Part shown: piece after piece, positions 55,775-64,000 of the stretch
Layout of the letters: each line of letters starts with the position of its first letter
Position numbering within the stretch: the first letter of the stretch is position 1
Assembly: GCA_018657625.1 (NCBI GenBank)
Contig: JABHWU010000082.1
Span: 1-64,000, forward strand
Direction: 5' to 3'
Origin: Deltaproteobacteria bacterium
GTDB taxonomy: Bacteria > SAR324 > XYD2-FULL-50-16
DNA: 64,000 nt
Notes under the pieces: model-generated
What the model was told of the DNA's origin: nothing
Databases searched by the model: none
Seen by the model: only the letters and a program-made list of their open reading frames with translations
Position numbers and translations under genes: made by a program

Positions 55775-57094
55775 TTACAACGGTTTACCGATTAATGATG
55801 TTTGCTTTCTCCCGATGATTTTCACCTTAACCAGGTCTCCTATCTTCAATGAATTCCCACTCACTGAAACTGATATATTGCCACTGGTTCTTCCATTCAT
55901 AACGCCAATTTCTTTGGGATGAAAGCTTTCAATGAAGATTTCATATTCTTCATCTATTGCTTTCTCAAAAAAGCTGTTTTGAATTTCTTTTTGGAGCGTC
56001 AAAACAGCTTCCAACCGTTGTTCTTTAATTTCTGTTGGAATATCGTCAATCAATTGGGCCGCTTTGGTTCCAGGTCTTGGAGAGTATTTAAAGGCATATA
56101 TGGGAAAAAAATGTACTGTTTTCATGATATTTAAGGTTTCCTGAAAATCAGCCTCCGTTTCCGAAGGATATCCGACAATAATATCAGTACTAATGACGAT
56201 ATCAGGTATTTTCTGTTTGAGGTAATCCACTTTCAGTAAGTATTCTTCCGCAGTGTGATCCCTTTTCATCGCTTTTAAAACTCTATTAGATCCTGCCTGA
56301 AAGGGTAAGTGGATTTGATTGCAAATAACCTTTTCTTCTGACATTAAATCAGACAGCGCATTATTCCAATCATTAGGATGCGGTGAAATAAACCGAAGTC
56401 TTTGCAAACCAACTAAGTTGGCCATTTTTTTTAACAAGTCATAAAACTCGTTATTGGATGCTGAGTAGGAATTGACATTCTGACCCAAAAGCATAATTTC
56501 TTTTGCACCCTTATTTATCAGGTCTTTGGCTTCTTCGAGAATATTTTCAAGCTCTCGGCTTACCAATCTACCTCTGGTCATCGGCACAATACAATAAGAA
56601 CAAAAATTATTACAACCCTTGGTGATGGCTATTTGACCTTTGCAACCTTCTATAACACCGGTTTTAAGCTCCATATCAGGGATGAAATTCTGAACACTTT
56701 TTTTACGGGGCAACCATTCAGTAAATAAAACACGATTTCCGCCCCGAACACCTTTTAATATTTCCGGTAATTTAAAAATATTATCGGTTCCAAAAACCAT
56801 ATCAACGGCCTTTCTTTTTTTTAAAATTCTTCTACCCTCTTGTTGGGCAACGCATCCACAGATACCAATAATTAAATTCGGATTTTTTTTCTTTTGAATA
56901 GTTAATCGACCGATAATGCTGTAGACCTTGTTTTCCGGATTTTCCCTCACGGAGCAGGTATTCACCATTACTAAATCAGCTTTATCCATTTGATGGATGA
57001 TTTCAAAACCTTCTCGCTTTAATATTTCTGCAATTCTACTGCTGTCATGTTCATTCATTTGACAGCCAAAGGTCTTTATAAAGGCTTTGTCCAT
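55775..57094 (-). CDS. miaB: tRNA-2-methylthio-N6-isopentenyladenosine synthase MiaB
   Basis: 439 residues. The N-terminal methylthiotransferase domain has three cluster cysteines in KTFGCQMNEHDSSR, VMVNTCSVRENPENKV and GICGCVAQQEG. The radical-SAM motif is C-x3-C-x2-C in TKGCNNFCSYCIVPMTRGR, and the C-terminal TRAM domain ends at LVKVKIIGRKQTSLIGKPL. It adds a methylthio group to i6A37 of tRNAs reading UNN codons. It lies 27 bases downstream of ruvB, together with queG on the same strand. Confidence 0.97.
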   Translation of the reverse strand: MDKAFIKTFGCQMNEHDSSRIAEILKREGFEIIHQMDKADLVMVNTCSVRENPENKVYSIIGRLTIQKKKNPNLIIGICGCVAQQEGRRILKKRKAVDMVFGTDNIFKLPEILKGVRGGNRVLFTEWLPRKKSVQNFIPDMELKTGVIEGCKGQIAITKGCNNFCSYCIVPMTRGRLVSRELENILEEAKDLINKGAKEIMLLGQNVNSYSASNNEFYDLLKKMANLVGLQRLRFISPHPNDWNNALSDLMSEEKVICNQIHLPFQAGSNRVLKAMKRDHTAEEYLLKVDYLKQKIPDIVISTDIIVGYPSETEADFQETLNIMKTVHFFPIYAFKYSPRPGTKAAQLIDDIPTEIKEQRLEAVLTLQKEIQNSFFEKAIDEEYEIFIESFHPKEIGVMNGRTSGNISVSVSGNSLKIGDLVKVKIIGRKQTSLIGKPL

Positions 57095-57121
57095 GTAAAA
57101 AATCTTGGTAGTGTTTAAAGA

Positions 57122-58129
57122 TTACTTTGAAGGTTCGGGAATTCCCAAATGTTGGTAAGTTTTTGATGTAACCATTCTACCCCGTGGTGTTCTTCGAATC
57201 ATACCTGTTTGTAACAGATAGGGTTCCACCACTTCCTGAATAGCATCTATTTCTTCAGCCACTGTTGCGGCAATGGTACTAACACCAACAGGTCCTCCTT
57301 GGTGTACTTCAATCATTTGCCTTAAAATTGTCCGATCTAAACGATCTAACCCTATATCATCAATACCTAGCCGATCCAGCGTTTCTTCAACAATTTCGCT
57401 ATTAATAACCCCATCAGTTTTCATATCTGCAAAATCACGGGCACGTTTTAATAAACGGTTTGCGATTCTTGGGGTTCCTCTGGATCTTCTGGCGATTGCT
57501 AATGCGGCTTCATCATAAATATTCGTATTTAATAAACCGGCTGATCGCACGATGATTTTCTTTAAATCTTCAGGCTGATAGTAATCAAAATGCAGAGGAA
57601 TCCCAAATCGTTCCCGTAGGGGTGTTGATAGTAGACCGGTACGGGTTGTAGCTCCCACAAGCGTAAATCTGGGTAGATCCAGTTTAATAGTTCTGGCGCT
57701 GGGACCTTGTCCTATCATAATATCCAAACAATAATCTTCCATGGCAGAATATAACACTTCTTCAATTACTCTATTGATTCTATGAATTTCATCGATAAAT
57801 AATACCTGATTCGGTTCCAAAGATGTTAATATCGCCGCTAAATCACCTTGTTTTTCGATAACGGGTCCAGAAGTGGCACGTAAAGAACAATTTAATTCTT
57901 TTGCGATAATATTTGCGAGCGTTGTTTTACCCAGACCCGGCGGACCATGCAACAGAACATGATCTAAAGCTTCTTTGCGTTTTTTAGCCGAATTGATAAA
58001 AATCTGAAGATTTGATTTCAAATCGTCCTGTCCGATATATTCACCGAAACTTTGTGGTCTTAAGGTAAATTCTTGTTGATCTTCCTCTTGAAAACTACCG
58101 GAAACCAGATCTGGATCTTCATCTAACAT
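57122..58129 (-). CDS. ruvB: Holliday-junction branch-migration helicase RuvB
   Basis: 335 residues. AAA+ signature: Walker [21 protein letters not shown], Walker [17 protein letters not shown], sensor [20 protein letters not shown] and the arginine-finger loop. The C-terminal winged helix ends in [20 protein letters not shown]. RuvB drives branch migration with RuvA. ruvA and ruvC are not adjacent. Length and start are standard. Confidence 0.98.
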   Translation of the reverse strand: MLDEDPDLVSGSFQEEDQQEFTLRPQSFGEYIGQDDLKSNLQIFINSAKKRKEALDHVLLHGPPGLGKTTLANIIAKELNCSLRATSGPVIEKQGDLAAILTSLEPNQVLFIDEIHRINRVIEEVLYSAMEDYCLDIMIGQGPSARTIKLDLPRFTLVGATTRTGLLSTPLRERFGIPLHFDYYQPEDLKKIIVRSAGLLNTNIYDEAALAIARRSRGTPRIANRLLKRARDFADMKTDGVINSEIVEETLDRLGIDDIGLDRLDRTILRQMIEVHQGGPVGVSTIAATVAEEIDAIQEVVEPYLLQTGMIRRTPRGRMVTSKTYQHLGIPEPSK

Positions 58130-58216
58130 GATTAATATGCGGGAAAATTAAAAATTAAAAATTTGAAATTGTGGTAATTTGAAGTAAACTAATTATGTAT
58201 TTTGATTTTTGGTGAG

Positions 58217-59158
58217 TCAATCAATTAAACCAGATTGTTGGTTAAGGATTGCTTTAGCATTCCGTTTTAAATGATCTAAGCCGGCTCTTTTAAGCGAGCT
58301 ATTGATTTTCATATCTTCAAACTCCGCTTCAGATATCCTTAACATTTTCTGAGGGGTGAGATCTTTCCACTTGTCAAAACAATTATAGTCCGGGATCTCA
58401 CTATCTGTAGTTTTTTTATTCCAGGGACAAACCTGCTGACAGATGTCGCATCCAAATAGTTGATATTGTATAATTTTCTGTTCCTCTACAGTAAATTCTT
58501 CTCGTTTTTCAATCGTCAAGTAACTAATACATTTATTGGAATCTATGGTTGCATTATCAACGATTGCCTTTCCCGGGCAGATTTTAATGCATTTATCGCA
58601 GTTCCCGCAACCCGGTTTAATAAGATCAGTCGATGCAAAATTCTGATTACAAACCAACTCTGCAATGAAAACATATGAACCATATTTCTTATTAATTAAC
58701 ATACTGTTCTTGCCAATCCACCCCAGTCCAGAAGCCGCGGCCACGATTTTTTCCGGAATTGGCGCTGAATCCACAAAATATCGACCACTAAAATCTGGAA
58801 ATTGATTTTGAATATTTTGGTAAATCCGTTTTAGTTTTTTTTTGATGACTATGTGATAGTCCTTTCCCCAGGCATAATTACTAATCATATGTTTATGATT
58901 CCAATGCTTTGGACTGCTTGTCTTATAGGGGTATAACAGAGAGATTATCGATTTACCACTATCGATGATGGTACACGGATTTTCTCGGATGGTTCGATGA
59001 TTTTGCATCCAATTCATATTACCATGGTAATTATTCTTTAACCAATTTGTTAACCAGCCAGGAAACTTCGCCTGATTCGTATTTAAATAACCGATTTCAA
59101 CAAATCCTTCACTGATCGCTATTTTTTGAATCAACTCTTTAAGATGGTTTAAATCCAT
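58217..59158 (-). CDS. queG: Epoxyqueuosine reductase QueG
   Basis: 313 residues, somewhat shorter than the usual 340-380. Two ferredoxin-type clusters are visible: CGNCDKCIKICPGKAI and CDICQQVCPWN, plus the cobalamin-domain blocks GYLNTNQAKFPGWLTNWLKN and GWIGKNSMLINKKYGSYVFI. QueG performs the last step of queuosine synthesis in tRNA using cobalamin and iron-sulfur centres. C-terminal HEAT-like repeats found in longer homologues are missing. It shares strand with ruvB and miaB, with 87 bases between. Confidence 0.9.
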   Translation of the reverse strand: MDLNHLKELIQKIAISEGFVEIGYLNTNQAKFPGWLTNWLKNNYHGNMNWMQNHRTIRENPCTIIDSGKSIISLLYPYKTSSPKHWNHKHMISNYAWGKDYHIVIKKKLKRIYQNIQNQFPDFSGRYFVDSAPIPEKIVAAASGLGWIGKNSMLINKKYGSYVFIAELVCNQNFASTDLIKPGCGNCDKCIKICPGKAIVDNATIDSNKCISYLTIEKREEFTVEEQKIIQYQLFGCDICQQVCPWNKKTTDSEIPDYNCFDKWKDLTPQKMLRISEAEFEDMKINSSLKRAGLDHLKRNAKAILNQQSGLID

Positions 59159-59195
59159 GGATATCGGTTTATAAATTAGCTATTAACAAAAACGC

Positions 59196-59240
59196 TTGAT
59201 CCCGTAGCATTGAAACTATACTATAATACTTTAAAGTATT
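59196..59240 (+). promoter_or_regulatory. Promoter with overlapping 16-bp palindrome
   Basis: TTGATC at 59196-59201, then 17 bases to TACTAT at 59219-59224 (or TATAAT at 59222-59227 at a longer spacing). A perfect palindrome AATACTTTAAAGTATT at 59225-59240 overlaps the -10/start region, as an operator would. The exonuclease gene follows. Confidence 0.45.
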
Positions 59241-59274
59241 GTTAAAAAAAATGACCTTTATGAGCAAGGACAAA

Positions 59275-59913
59275 ATGACGGACTTCTTAGTATTTGACTT
59301 AGAAACTCAAAGATCCGCCCAGGATGTGGGTGGATGGCAGAATATACCTGAAATGAAAATGTCAGTGGGTGTCATTTGGGATTCCCGGGATGAAAAATAT
59401 CACTTTTACTATCATGACGATGCCATTGCTTTGTATGATCATCTAATATCAGGACCTCTGGTGGTCGGCTATAACCATATCAGTTTTGATTATCTTGTTG
59501 TCAGTGGCTATTTTCCCAAAGGTTCGGAAAGGGAGAATGCGTTAAATCAGTTAATTTCTGCACCTAATTTCGACTTATTGATTGATATTAAAGAGCTAAT
59601 CGGAAAACGGATAAAACTAGATTCTGTTGCGCGCGCAACTTTGAATATCGGTAAATCAGCCGACGGTTTACTGGCTTTAAAATGGTATCAGGAGTATTTA
59701 GCCGGAGATACAGAAAAACTACAAATGATCGCTGATTATTGTCAAATGGATGTTCAAGTAACAAAGGATGTCTATTTACATGGTCGGGATAAAGGTAATA
59801 TTTTATATATTGATAAAACTCTGGGGCTAAAAAGAATTTCAGTCAACTGGTCAGCCAGTGAAAAAAAAGAAGCTACCAAACCGGACGCAGGTCCTGTTCA
59901 ATTGTCATTCTAG
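59275..59913 (+). CDS. DEDDy-type 3'-5' exonuclease-like protein
   Basis: I prefer the ATG at 59275 (212 residues), preceded by AAGGA four bases upstream; ATGs at 59251 and 59260 are also in frame. RNase-H-like exonuclease motifs appear in order: Exo I DFLVFDLETQ, Exo II GYNHISFDYLV and Exo III YCQMDVQVT, with tyrosine and aspartate spaced as in the DEDDy group. There is no polymerase or helicase domain. The substrate (DNA or RNA) is unknown. The upstream palindrome suggests regulation. Confidence 0.7.
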   Translation: MTDFLVFDLETQRSAQDVGGWQNIPEMKMSVGVIWDSRDEKYHFYYHDDAIALYDHLISGPLVVGYNHISFDYLVVSGYFPKGSERENALNQLISAPNFDLLIDIKELIGKRIKLDSVARATLNIGKSADGLLALKWYQEYLAGDTEKLQMIADYCQMDVQVTKDVYLHGRDKGNILYIDKTLGLKRISVNWSASEKKEATKPDAGPVQLSF

Positions 59914-60115
59914 TGTACGATATCAAATTGAATACATATTTTATTCTTTTCGAACACTAATTAGCTTTTTGAAAAACTATCAATCCAGGAAAATTTCAGC
60001 TATGTAATCTGATTGATATCTTTAAGAATATAAAGAATAGACGTGCTCAAAATAATGGTAGTGTTTTTCCTATCTAATTTTTGGTTTTTATAGATTAAAC
60101 CTAATGAGAGAATTT

Positions 60116-60424
60116 ATGCCAAATTATATTTTTGCTTACCATGGTGGAAAAGAAGCTGAGAACCCTGAAGAAGCAGCTAAACATTTAGAGAAGTGGAAAG
60201 CCTGGGTTAATGCTTTAGGGAATATTTTTGCCAATCCGGGAACTCCCTTGAAAACTTCAACAACTTTAAGTTCCAGAGGTATTTTAGATGTAGATAGTGA
60301 CAACCAGTTGTCAGGTTTTTCTATTTTAATGGCAGACAGCATGGATGCCGCCCTGGAAATCGCAAAAAGATGCCCTTTTCTTGATATAGGTAATATTGAA
60401 GTAGCAGAAATACTGGAAAAGTAA
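60116..60424 (+). CDS. YCII-related domain protein
   Basis: About 102 residues from the ATG at 60116 (the frame opens four codons earlier). The fold is the dimeric ferredoxin-like YCII type: PNYIFAYHGGKEAENPEEAA, a helix EKWKAWVNALGNIF, FSILMADSMDAALEIAKRCP and a final strand GNIEVAEILE. Such proteins resemble dehydrochlorinases or small stress-type enzymes; the role here is unknown. It stands alone. Confidence 0.8.
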   Translation: MPNYIFAYHGGKEAENPEEAAKHLEKWKAWVNALGNIFANPGTPLKTSTTLSSRGILDVDSDNQLSGFSILMADSMDAALEIAKRCPFLDIGNIEVAEILEK

Positions 60425-60619
60425 TTCATCTGAAACAGTATGTCGATAGCTACTACCACTCACTCTCAAGTAGTGAAACAGGAAGAAAAAGTACACCGTT
60501 CGAAATCATCAATAGTGGCCTAGAGTGGCACGTCTTCCTAGTTTTATAATGGTTTTCCATGATAAATGAATATTGAATGATATTTTTGTGAAATTATAAC
60601 AATATAACTAAAATTATTG

Positions 60620-61081
60620 ATGAAAAAATTAAAATTATTGATTTTGGCGTCTACAACTGTTTTTATTTATAGCTGTAGTGCACCTGTTGGTGTTTGGAGA
60701 AAATCCCCATATTCAAAGCCGTTAAATATCGACTGTATAAAAAAAGCTTTCCACGATATAGAAAATGTTGAATATCGTTATGCTGGTAAAAAAGTAACTG
60801 ATGAAGATGATTGGGGACATCCATTAGTAAATGTTTATAGATTTAATTACACTTATAAAAGCATAAACAATTCATTCTTTTTTATTGTTAATAAGGGCAA
60901 TCGAGTCGAATACCGTCATGAATATACAGTTTTAAGTAAAGATTATAGGAAAAATTCTGTTGATGAAATCAGAAGTTTCATGAATAAAATTGAAAATAAT
61001 ATTGGAAAATATTGTAATCTTAAGGATTTTGTAAAAAGAGTTCATGAAAAATGTCTTAAAATTAAATGTTCAGCAATTTAA
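60620..61081 (+). CDS. Unknown lipoprotein (about 153 aa)
   Basis: I start at the ATG at 60620. The N terminus MKKLKLLILASTTVFIYSCS is a lipoprotein signal with the anchored cysteine at residue 19. The mature part is polar and mixed: PVGVWRKSPYSKPLNIDCIK, then IENVEYRYAG-like strands and a C-terminal CLKIKCSAI with a cysteine pair. No family is recognised. Isolated gene with weak context. Confidence 0.65.
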   Translation: MKKLKLLILASTTVFIYSCSAPVGVWRKSPYSKPLNIDCIKKAFHDIENVEYRYAGKKVTDEDDWGHPLVNVYRFNYTYKSINNSFFFIVNKGNRVEYRHEYTVLSKDYRKNSVDEIRSFMNKIENNIGKYCNLKDFVKRVHEKCLKIKCSAI

Positions 61082-61168
61082 AACCCCTTGCAAATATTTT
61101 AAGGTCTTCTTGGTTTTAATGATTCCAAATGACTTGTATATATATAAAAAGAACCTCAAGAAATGAAC

Positions 61169-61193
61169 TACCCCACTGTAAGCGGACGGGGTA
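61169..61193. repeat. Short hairpin TACCCC...GGGGTA
   Basis: A perfect 6-bp stem, TACCCC (61169-61174) and GGGGTA (61188-61193), around a 13-base loop with AAGCGG. It resembles the subterminal hairpins of IS200/IS605-type elements, but no tnpA or tnpB is present, so this could be a solo end, or chance. Confidence 0.35.
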
Positions 61194-61224
61194 TCCACCA
61201 AAATGCTTTTACACCACATTTTAA

Positions 61225-62346
61225 TCAATTTTCCTTTATTAAACTTGCTGGCTCAAGTTTGCTATGGATCAAATCAATCAGATTGACTATTTTAATGTTA
61301 TTGGTTTCATTTTCCGATTCAAATAATTCCTGGCAATAATGGCAGATTGTAATCAATACCTCAGCCCCGGTTTTTTTTGCTTCACTTAATCGATTATGAG
61401 TAAGCACTTCTATGGTACGATCTTTAAAGTAAGAGATACCTCCACTACCACAACACTTGGTTCCGGACGCCATCTCAGTTAAACTCAATCCCGGAATTGC
61501 ATTAATGACACTTCGATGGCTATCGTCAATTTTTGTATAAGTCGTTTTACAGGGCTCATGTAATGTCACTGAAAGATTTCGATTTGGTTTGAGAAAGTTT
61601 AATTTTGAGATGTTCTCATGGCAAAACTGAAAGAATGATACACAATTCATTTCATTGCCCCATGTTTTTTTCATTCGAGCAAGGCAAGTTGAACACCAGA
61701 ACACGATGGTATCGGGATTATATTTTTGAATTTCACTTACCAAATTGTGGTACTGCTCCTCTCCTTCTTGTAACCTGCCATCAAATAGATACCGATCTCC
61801 ACAACAATATTTAGTACCTGGAATAAAAGCGGTATCATTGTCCAACAGATCTAAAACAGCTTTGGTTTTCAAAAGTCTGGGTGAATGATTGTAAACGTTG
61901 CAACCAGGGAAAAACACAATTTTTTTATTGCTATAATCCGTGCTGGTTAGTACAGATTTGCTTTCTTTTTTTGTTAATTCATTTTCGAGGGACCGGTTTT
62001 GTGAAGCAAAATTTCCGGGATCACAATTCACATATGGAGCATATTCATTTTGATAGGACAATGATTTAGCAATTTCAATGTAGGATAGCGGATTGATATC
62101 ATTAGGACAGCTATCAACACATTTGAAGCATTCAAGACAGGAATCGATTCTTTTTGAAACGATTTCATTTTTTTTTGGATTTGTGACAAAGTCGTAAAGG
62201 TACTTTTGAATTTCAGAGAATTTAAGTCTGTCAATCCCACCAATTTCAATGCTGGGACATATCTTGGCACATTTACCGCATTTTTTACAGTTTTTCAATA
62301 TCCGTTTTCTCTCTTTTTCCAAAGAATAACTTATAACTAGTTCCAT
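61225..62346 (-). CDS. GlpC/HdrD-like iron-sulfur oxidoreductase subunit
   Basis: 373 residues. Two 4Fe-4S ferredoxin sites open the protein: CKKCGKCAKICPS and CLECFKCVDSCPND. Two CCG domains follow: FFPGCNVYNHSPRLL with TKYCCGDRYLF, and HEPCKTTYTKIDDSHRS with GTKCCGSGGISYF. This is the layout of GlpC and HdrD electron-transfer subunits. It lies 83 bases downstream of a molybdopterin oxidoreductase gene on the same strand, so the two probably form an electron-transfer pair; no membrane anchor is visible. Confidence 0.88.
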   Translation of the reverse strand: MELVISYSLEKERKRILKNCKKCGKCAKICPSIEIGGIDRLKFSEIQKYLYDFVTNPKKNEIVSKRIDSCLECFKCVDSCPNDINPLSYIEIAKSLSYQNEYAPYVNCDPGNFASQNRSLENELTKKESKSVLTSTDYSNKKIVFFPGCNVYNHSPRLLKTKAVLDLLDNDTAFIPGTKYCCGDRYLFDGRLQEGEEQYHNLVSEIQKYNPDTIVFWCSTCLARMKKTWGNEMNCVSFFQFCHENISKLNFLKPNRNLSVTLHEPCKTTYTKIDDSHRSVINAIPGLSLTEMASGTKCCGSGGISYFKDRTIEVLTHNRLSEAKKTGAEVLITICHYCQELFESENETNNIKIVNLIDLIHSKLEPASLIKEN

Positions 62347-62429
62347 TTAATTTAACGATTAAAAATTAGCCATATTTTCTGTTATTTCATTTTGTTTGAA
62401 AATCCTTTGATGGGTTCCTATGTGTTTAT

Positions 62430-64000
62430 TTACACAGATTGAGCGGAGGGACATTTATATAGTGTTACTAAAGTTTCATGCATTGCTGCTGCCTCACCAA
62501 TATCACTGATGTGTGATTCACGAAGTTGATTAACTCCTTGAAGATCGCCTTTCCAAGTCGCTGGATTAAACAAAAGTACTTCTGGATGAATGTCATCATC
62601 CGCATCGATAATAGCAATAACAGACCCAACGTTACTTTCTACCACAATGAGATCCCCGGACTTCAACCCGAATCTGAAAATTGTATCCGGATGAGCTTTC
62701 ACACGAGGTTCGGAGGGAAGGTCTTCAGTATTGATTTGAGCGTTAACCATCTTTAAGGTTTTGGTGGCGATGAAGTATAGTTGATTGTCGGAGGGGCCCA
62801 CAATTGTCTTGTGATCAAATTCAGTGATAAACTCAAACTTACCGGATGGTGTACGAAACTTACGATCTACAAATGGAATGGGATTGTGCGCAGGATTAAG
62901 CATTGGTTGCGTAATCAAAGCCTCACGATTGATTCCCTGTTTATTCAATGGCGCCAACATTCGATCAATCCATTCCGATGGTTCACCAGTGAGTGCTTCA
63001 CCGAATCCTAATCGTTCGGCCAAAGCCTTGTAGATACTCACATCACTTTTGGCCTCACCCAATGGTGGAATAACCGCCTGACTGAGACTCAGCCAATGAT
63101 GCCCATAGGCTGTAACGAGATCATCCATTTCAAGATAAGTGGTACAAGGCAGAAATAGATCCGCCGCTTCAGCGGTTGCTGTTTTAAAGTGATCGATAAC
63201 AACCAAAAATTCCAAGGAATTGAGCGCCTCGAGCACGCGACCAGTATCCGGACAGGTTGCAGCGGGATTTGCTCCAGCCACGATTCCCATTTTTATTTGA
63301 GGATTAGTTGTTGATAGAATCTCATCACCCAATTTGGGTAGCATTATTGAACGATGTTCATTTTTCAATGGAGGGGTGAGGATTGAGTGATCAAGACCTG
63401 CGCCACCATTAATATCCGTATGAACGGCTCCACCAGAAATTCCAATATTGCCAGTCATAGCCGCTAAGGCATCTATTAAACGCACCGACTCAACTCCCTG
63501 CTTCCAGTATGAAGGCCCGAGCCCGATCAAGGTTGCCAAAGGTTTTTTACTCAAATAAAGCGCTGCTACCTTTTCGATGTTCTCTAATGAAATACCGGTG
63601 GCATTGATCACATCCTGCATAGAGATGGATAAGATCAGTTTGCGATAAGCCAGGAAATTAGCACAATGTTTCTCGACGAACGCCTTGTCGAACTGTTCCT
63701 TTTTCAACAAAATACGGGCAATTCCAATGGCTAACATGCCATCACTACCTGGTTTGAGCGCCAAGTGTAGATCTGCTCTTTCTGCCGTTCGACATCGAAC
63801 AGGATCAATAACCACCAAAGGTGCTCCTCGTTTTCGAGCCGCTTTGATAAATGGCCAGCAATGGACGCGAGTTATGGCTACATTTTTGCCCCAAATAATA
63901 AACGCATCACTATTGGCAAGATCCTCTGGTGTTGGGGTGCATTCATCGCCAAAATCGGAAACCTGAGCTTCATAACATGCCTCAACACTCAACCCACCTC
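62430..64000 (-). CDS. Molybdopterin oxidoreductase, N-terminal part outside window
   Basis: The frame is open to the right window edge, so the true start lies outside; 520 residues plus a few upstream are visible. The fold is the MopB family: ANSDAFIIWGKNVAITRVHC, RGAPLVVIDPVRCRTAERAD, LKPGSDGMLAIGIARILL and DALAAMTGNIGISGGAVHTD, then a C-terminal dinucleotide-binding beta-barrel (FGLKSGDLIVVESNVGSV). The N-terminal cluster-binding and metal-ligand region is off the window, so the substrate cannot be named. It is clearly more GC-rich than its neighbours: the 60 bases from 63481 contain 35 G or C. Confidence 0.88.
   Translation of the reverse strand, partial: GGLSVEACYEAQVSDFGDECTPTPEDLANSDAFIIWGKNVAITRVHCWPFIKAARKRGAPLVVIDPVRCRTAERADLHLALKPGSDGMLAIGIARILLKKEQFDKAFVEKHCANFLAYRKLILSISMQDVINATGISLENIEKVAALYLSKKPLATLIGLGPSYWKQGVESVRLIDALAAMTGNIGISGGAVHTDINGGAGLDHSILTPPLKNEHRSIMLPKLGDEILSTTNPQIKMGIVAGANPAATCPDTGRVLEALNSLEFLVVIDHFKTATAEAADLFLPCTTYLEMDDLVTAYGHHWLSLSQAVIPPLGEAKSDVSIYKALAERLGFGEALTGEPSEWIDRMLAPLNKQGINREALITQPMLNPAHNPIPFVDRKFRTPSGKFEFITEFDHKTIVGPSDNQLYFIATKTLKMVNAQINTEDLPSEPRVKAHPDTIFRFGLKSGDLIVVESNVGSVIAIIDADDDIHPEVLLFNPATWKGDLQGVNQLRESHISDIGEAAAMHETLVTLYKCPSAQSV

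Noticed and set aside
60440..60523. 27-codon frame starting MSIATTTHSQ
   Set aside because: Too short, with no ribosome site and no conservation evidence.
60495..60530. GTTCGAA sequence resembling a tRNA T-loop
   Set aside because: The flanking five bases do not pair as a T-stem and no acceptor, D or anticodon stem can be drawn around it.

Overview
The window is about 64 kb of AT-rich, densely packed bacterial chromosome with roughly 57 supportable genes and no tRNA, rRNA or CRISPR array that I can see. The organism is a Gram-negative bacterium with an outer membrane. Evidence: two GT9 heptosyltransferases, a heptose-phosphate adenylyltransferase (rfaE2), TonB, an MlaA-type lipoprotein, lipobox lipoproteins and beta-barrel-like exported proteins. 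The many hybrid kinases, HD-GYP proteins and response regulators, plus EpmA-type EF-P modification, GCS2-type gshA and an MttB-family methyltransferase, suggest a proteobacterial or deltaproteobacteria-like lineage. The exact taxon cannot be fixed from sequence alone.

Layout. 0-3.8 kb: 3' part of an MttB-like methyltransferase, a convergent operon of an M20 deacylase with a FetAB-like ABC exporter, and an HNH nuclease. 4.2-7.2 kb: FecR-like exported protein, then the overlapping efp-epmA pair. 7.4-19.5 kb: a signalling-rich stretch (hybrid kinase, a CheA-like kinase with an N-terminal cNMP-type domain, two HD-GYP proteins, a response regulator and a kinase remnant) interrupted by manA and trpS. 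19.5-21.8 kb: a GntR regulator with gcvT and gcvH. 22-26.5 kb: LPS core genes. 26.5-29.4 kb: tonB and rpsA. 31.4-36.4 kb: a probable envelope lipid-transport operon (MlaA-like, MlaC-like, RND/MMPL, exported protein). 37-42.2 kb: response regulator, unknowns, ArsR-gshA. 42.5-45.3 kb: dnaK and an isolated rplC. 45.3-48.9 kb: two tyrosine recombinases around an HU gene. 49-59 kb: housekeeping genes (glgA, rodA, rfaE2, yjbQ, miaB, ruvB, queG). 59-64 kb: small genes, then a GlpC/HdrD-like iron-sulfur protein and the C-terminal part of a visibly more GC-rich molybdopterin oxidoreductase.

The strongest unlisted signal is a pair of short non-autonomous mobile elements (17036-17182 and 36664-36822). 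They share the terminal inverted repeat GTAACTATTCAG and each is flanked by a perfect 8-bp direct repeat. Each lies just upstream of a response-regulator gene. GTAA ends with 8-bp duplications fit the IS66 family, but no transposase is present here. Other points of note: periplasmic acidic segments shared by three proteins of the MlaA/RND operon, an orphan rplC, an ArsR gene overlapping gshA, a recombinase gene translationally coupled to a beta-barrel gene, and a histidine-kinase remnant whose end has become a terminator hairpin.
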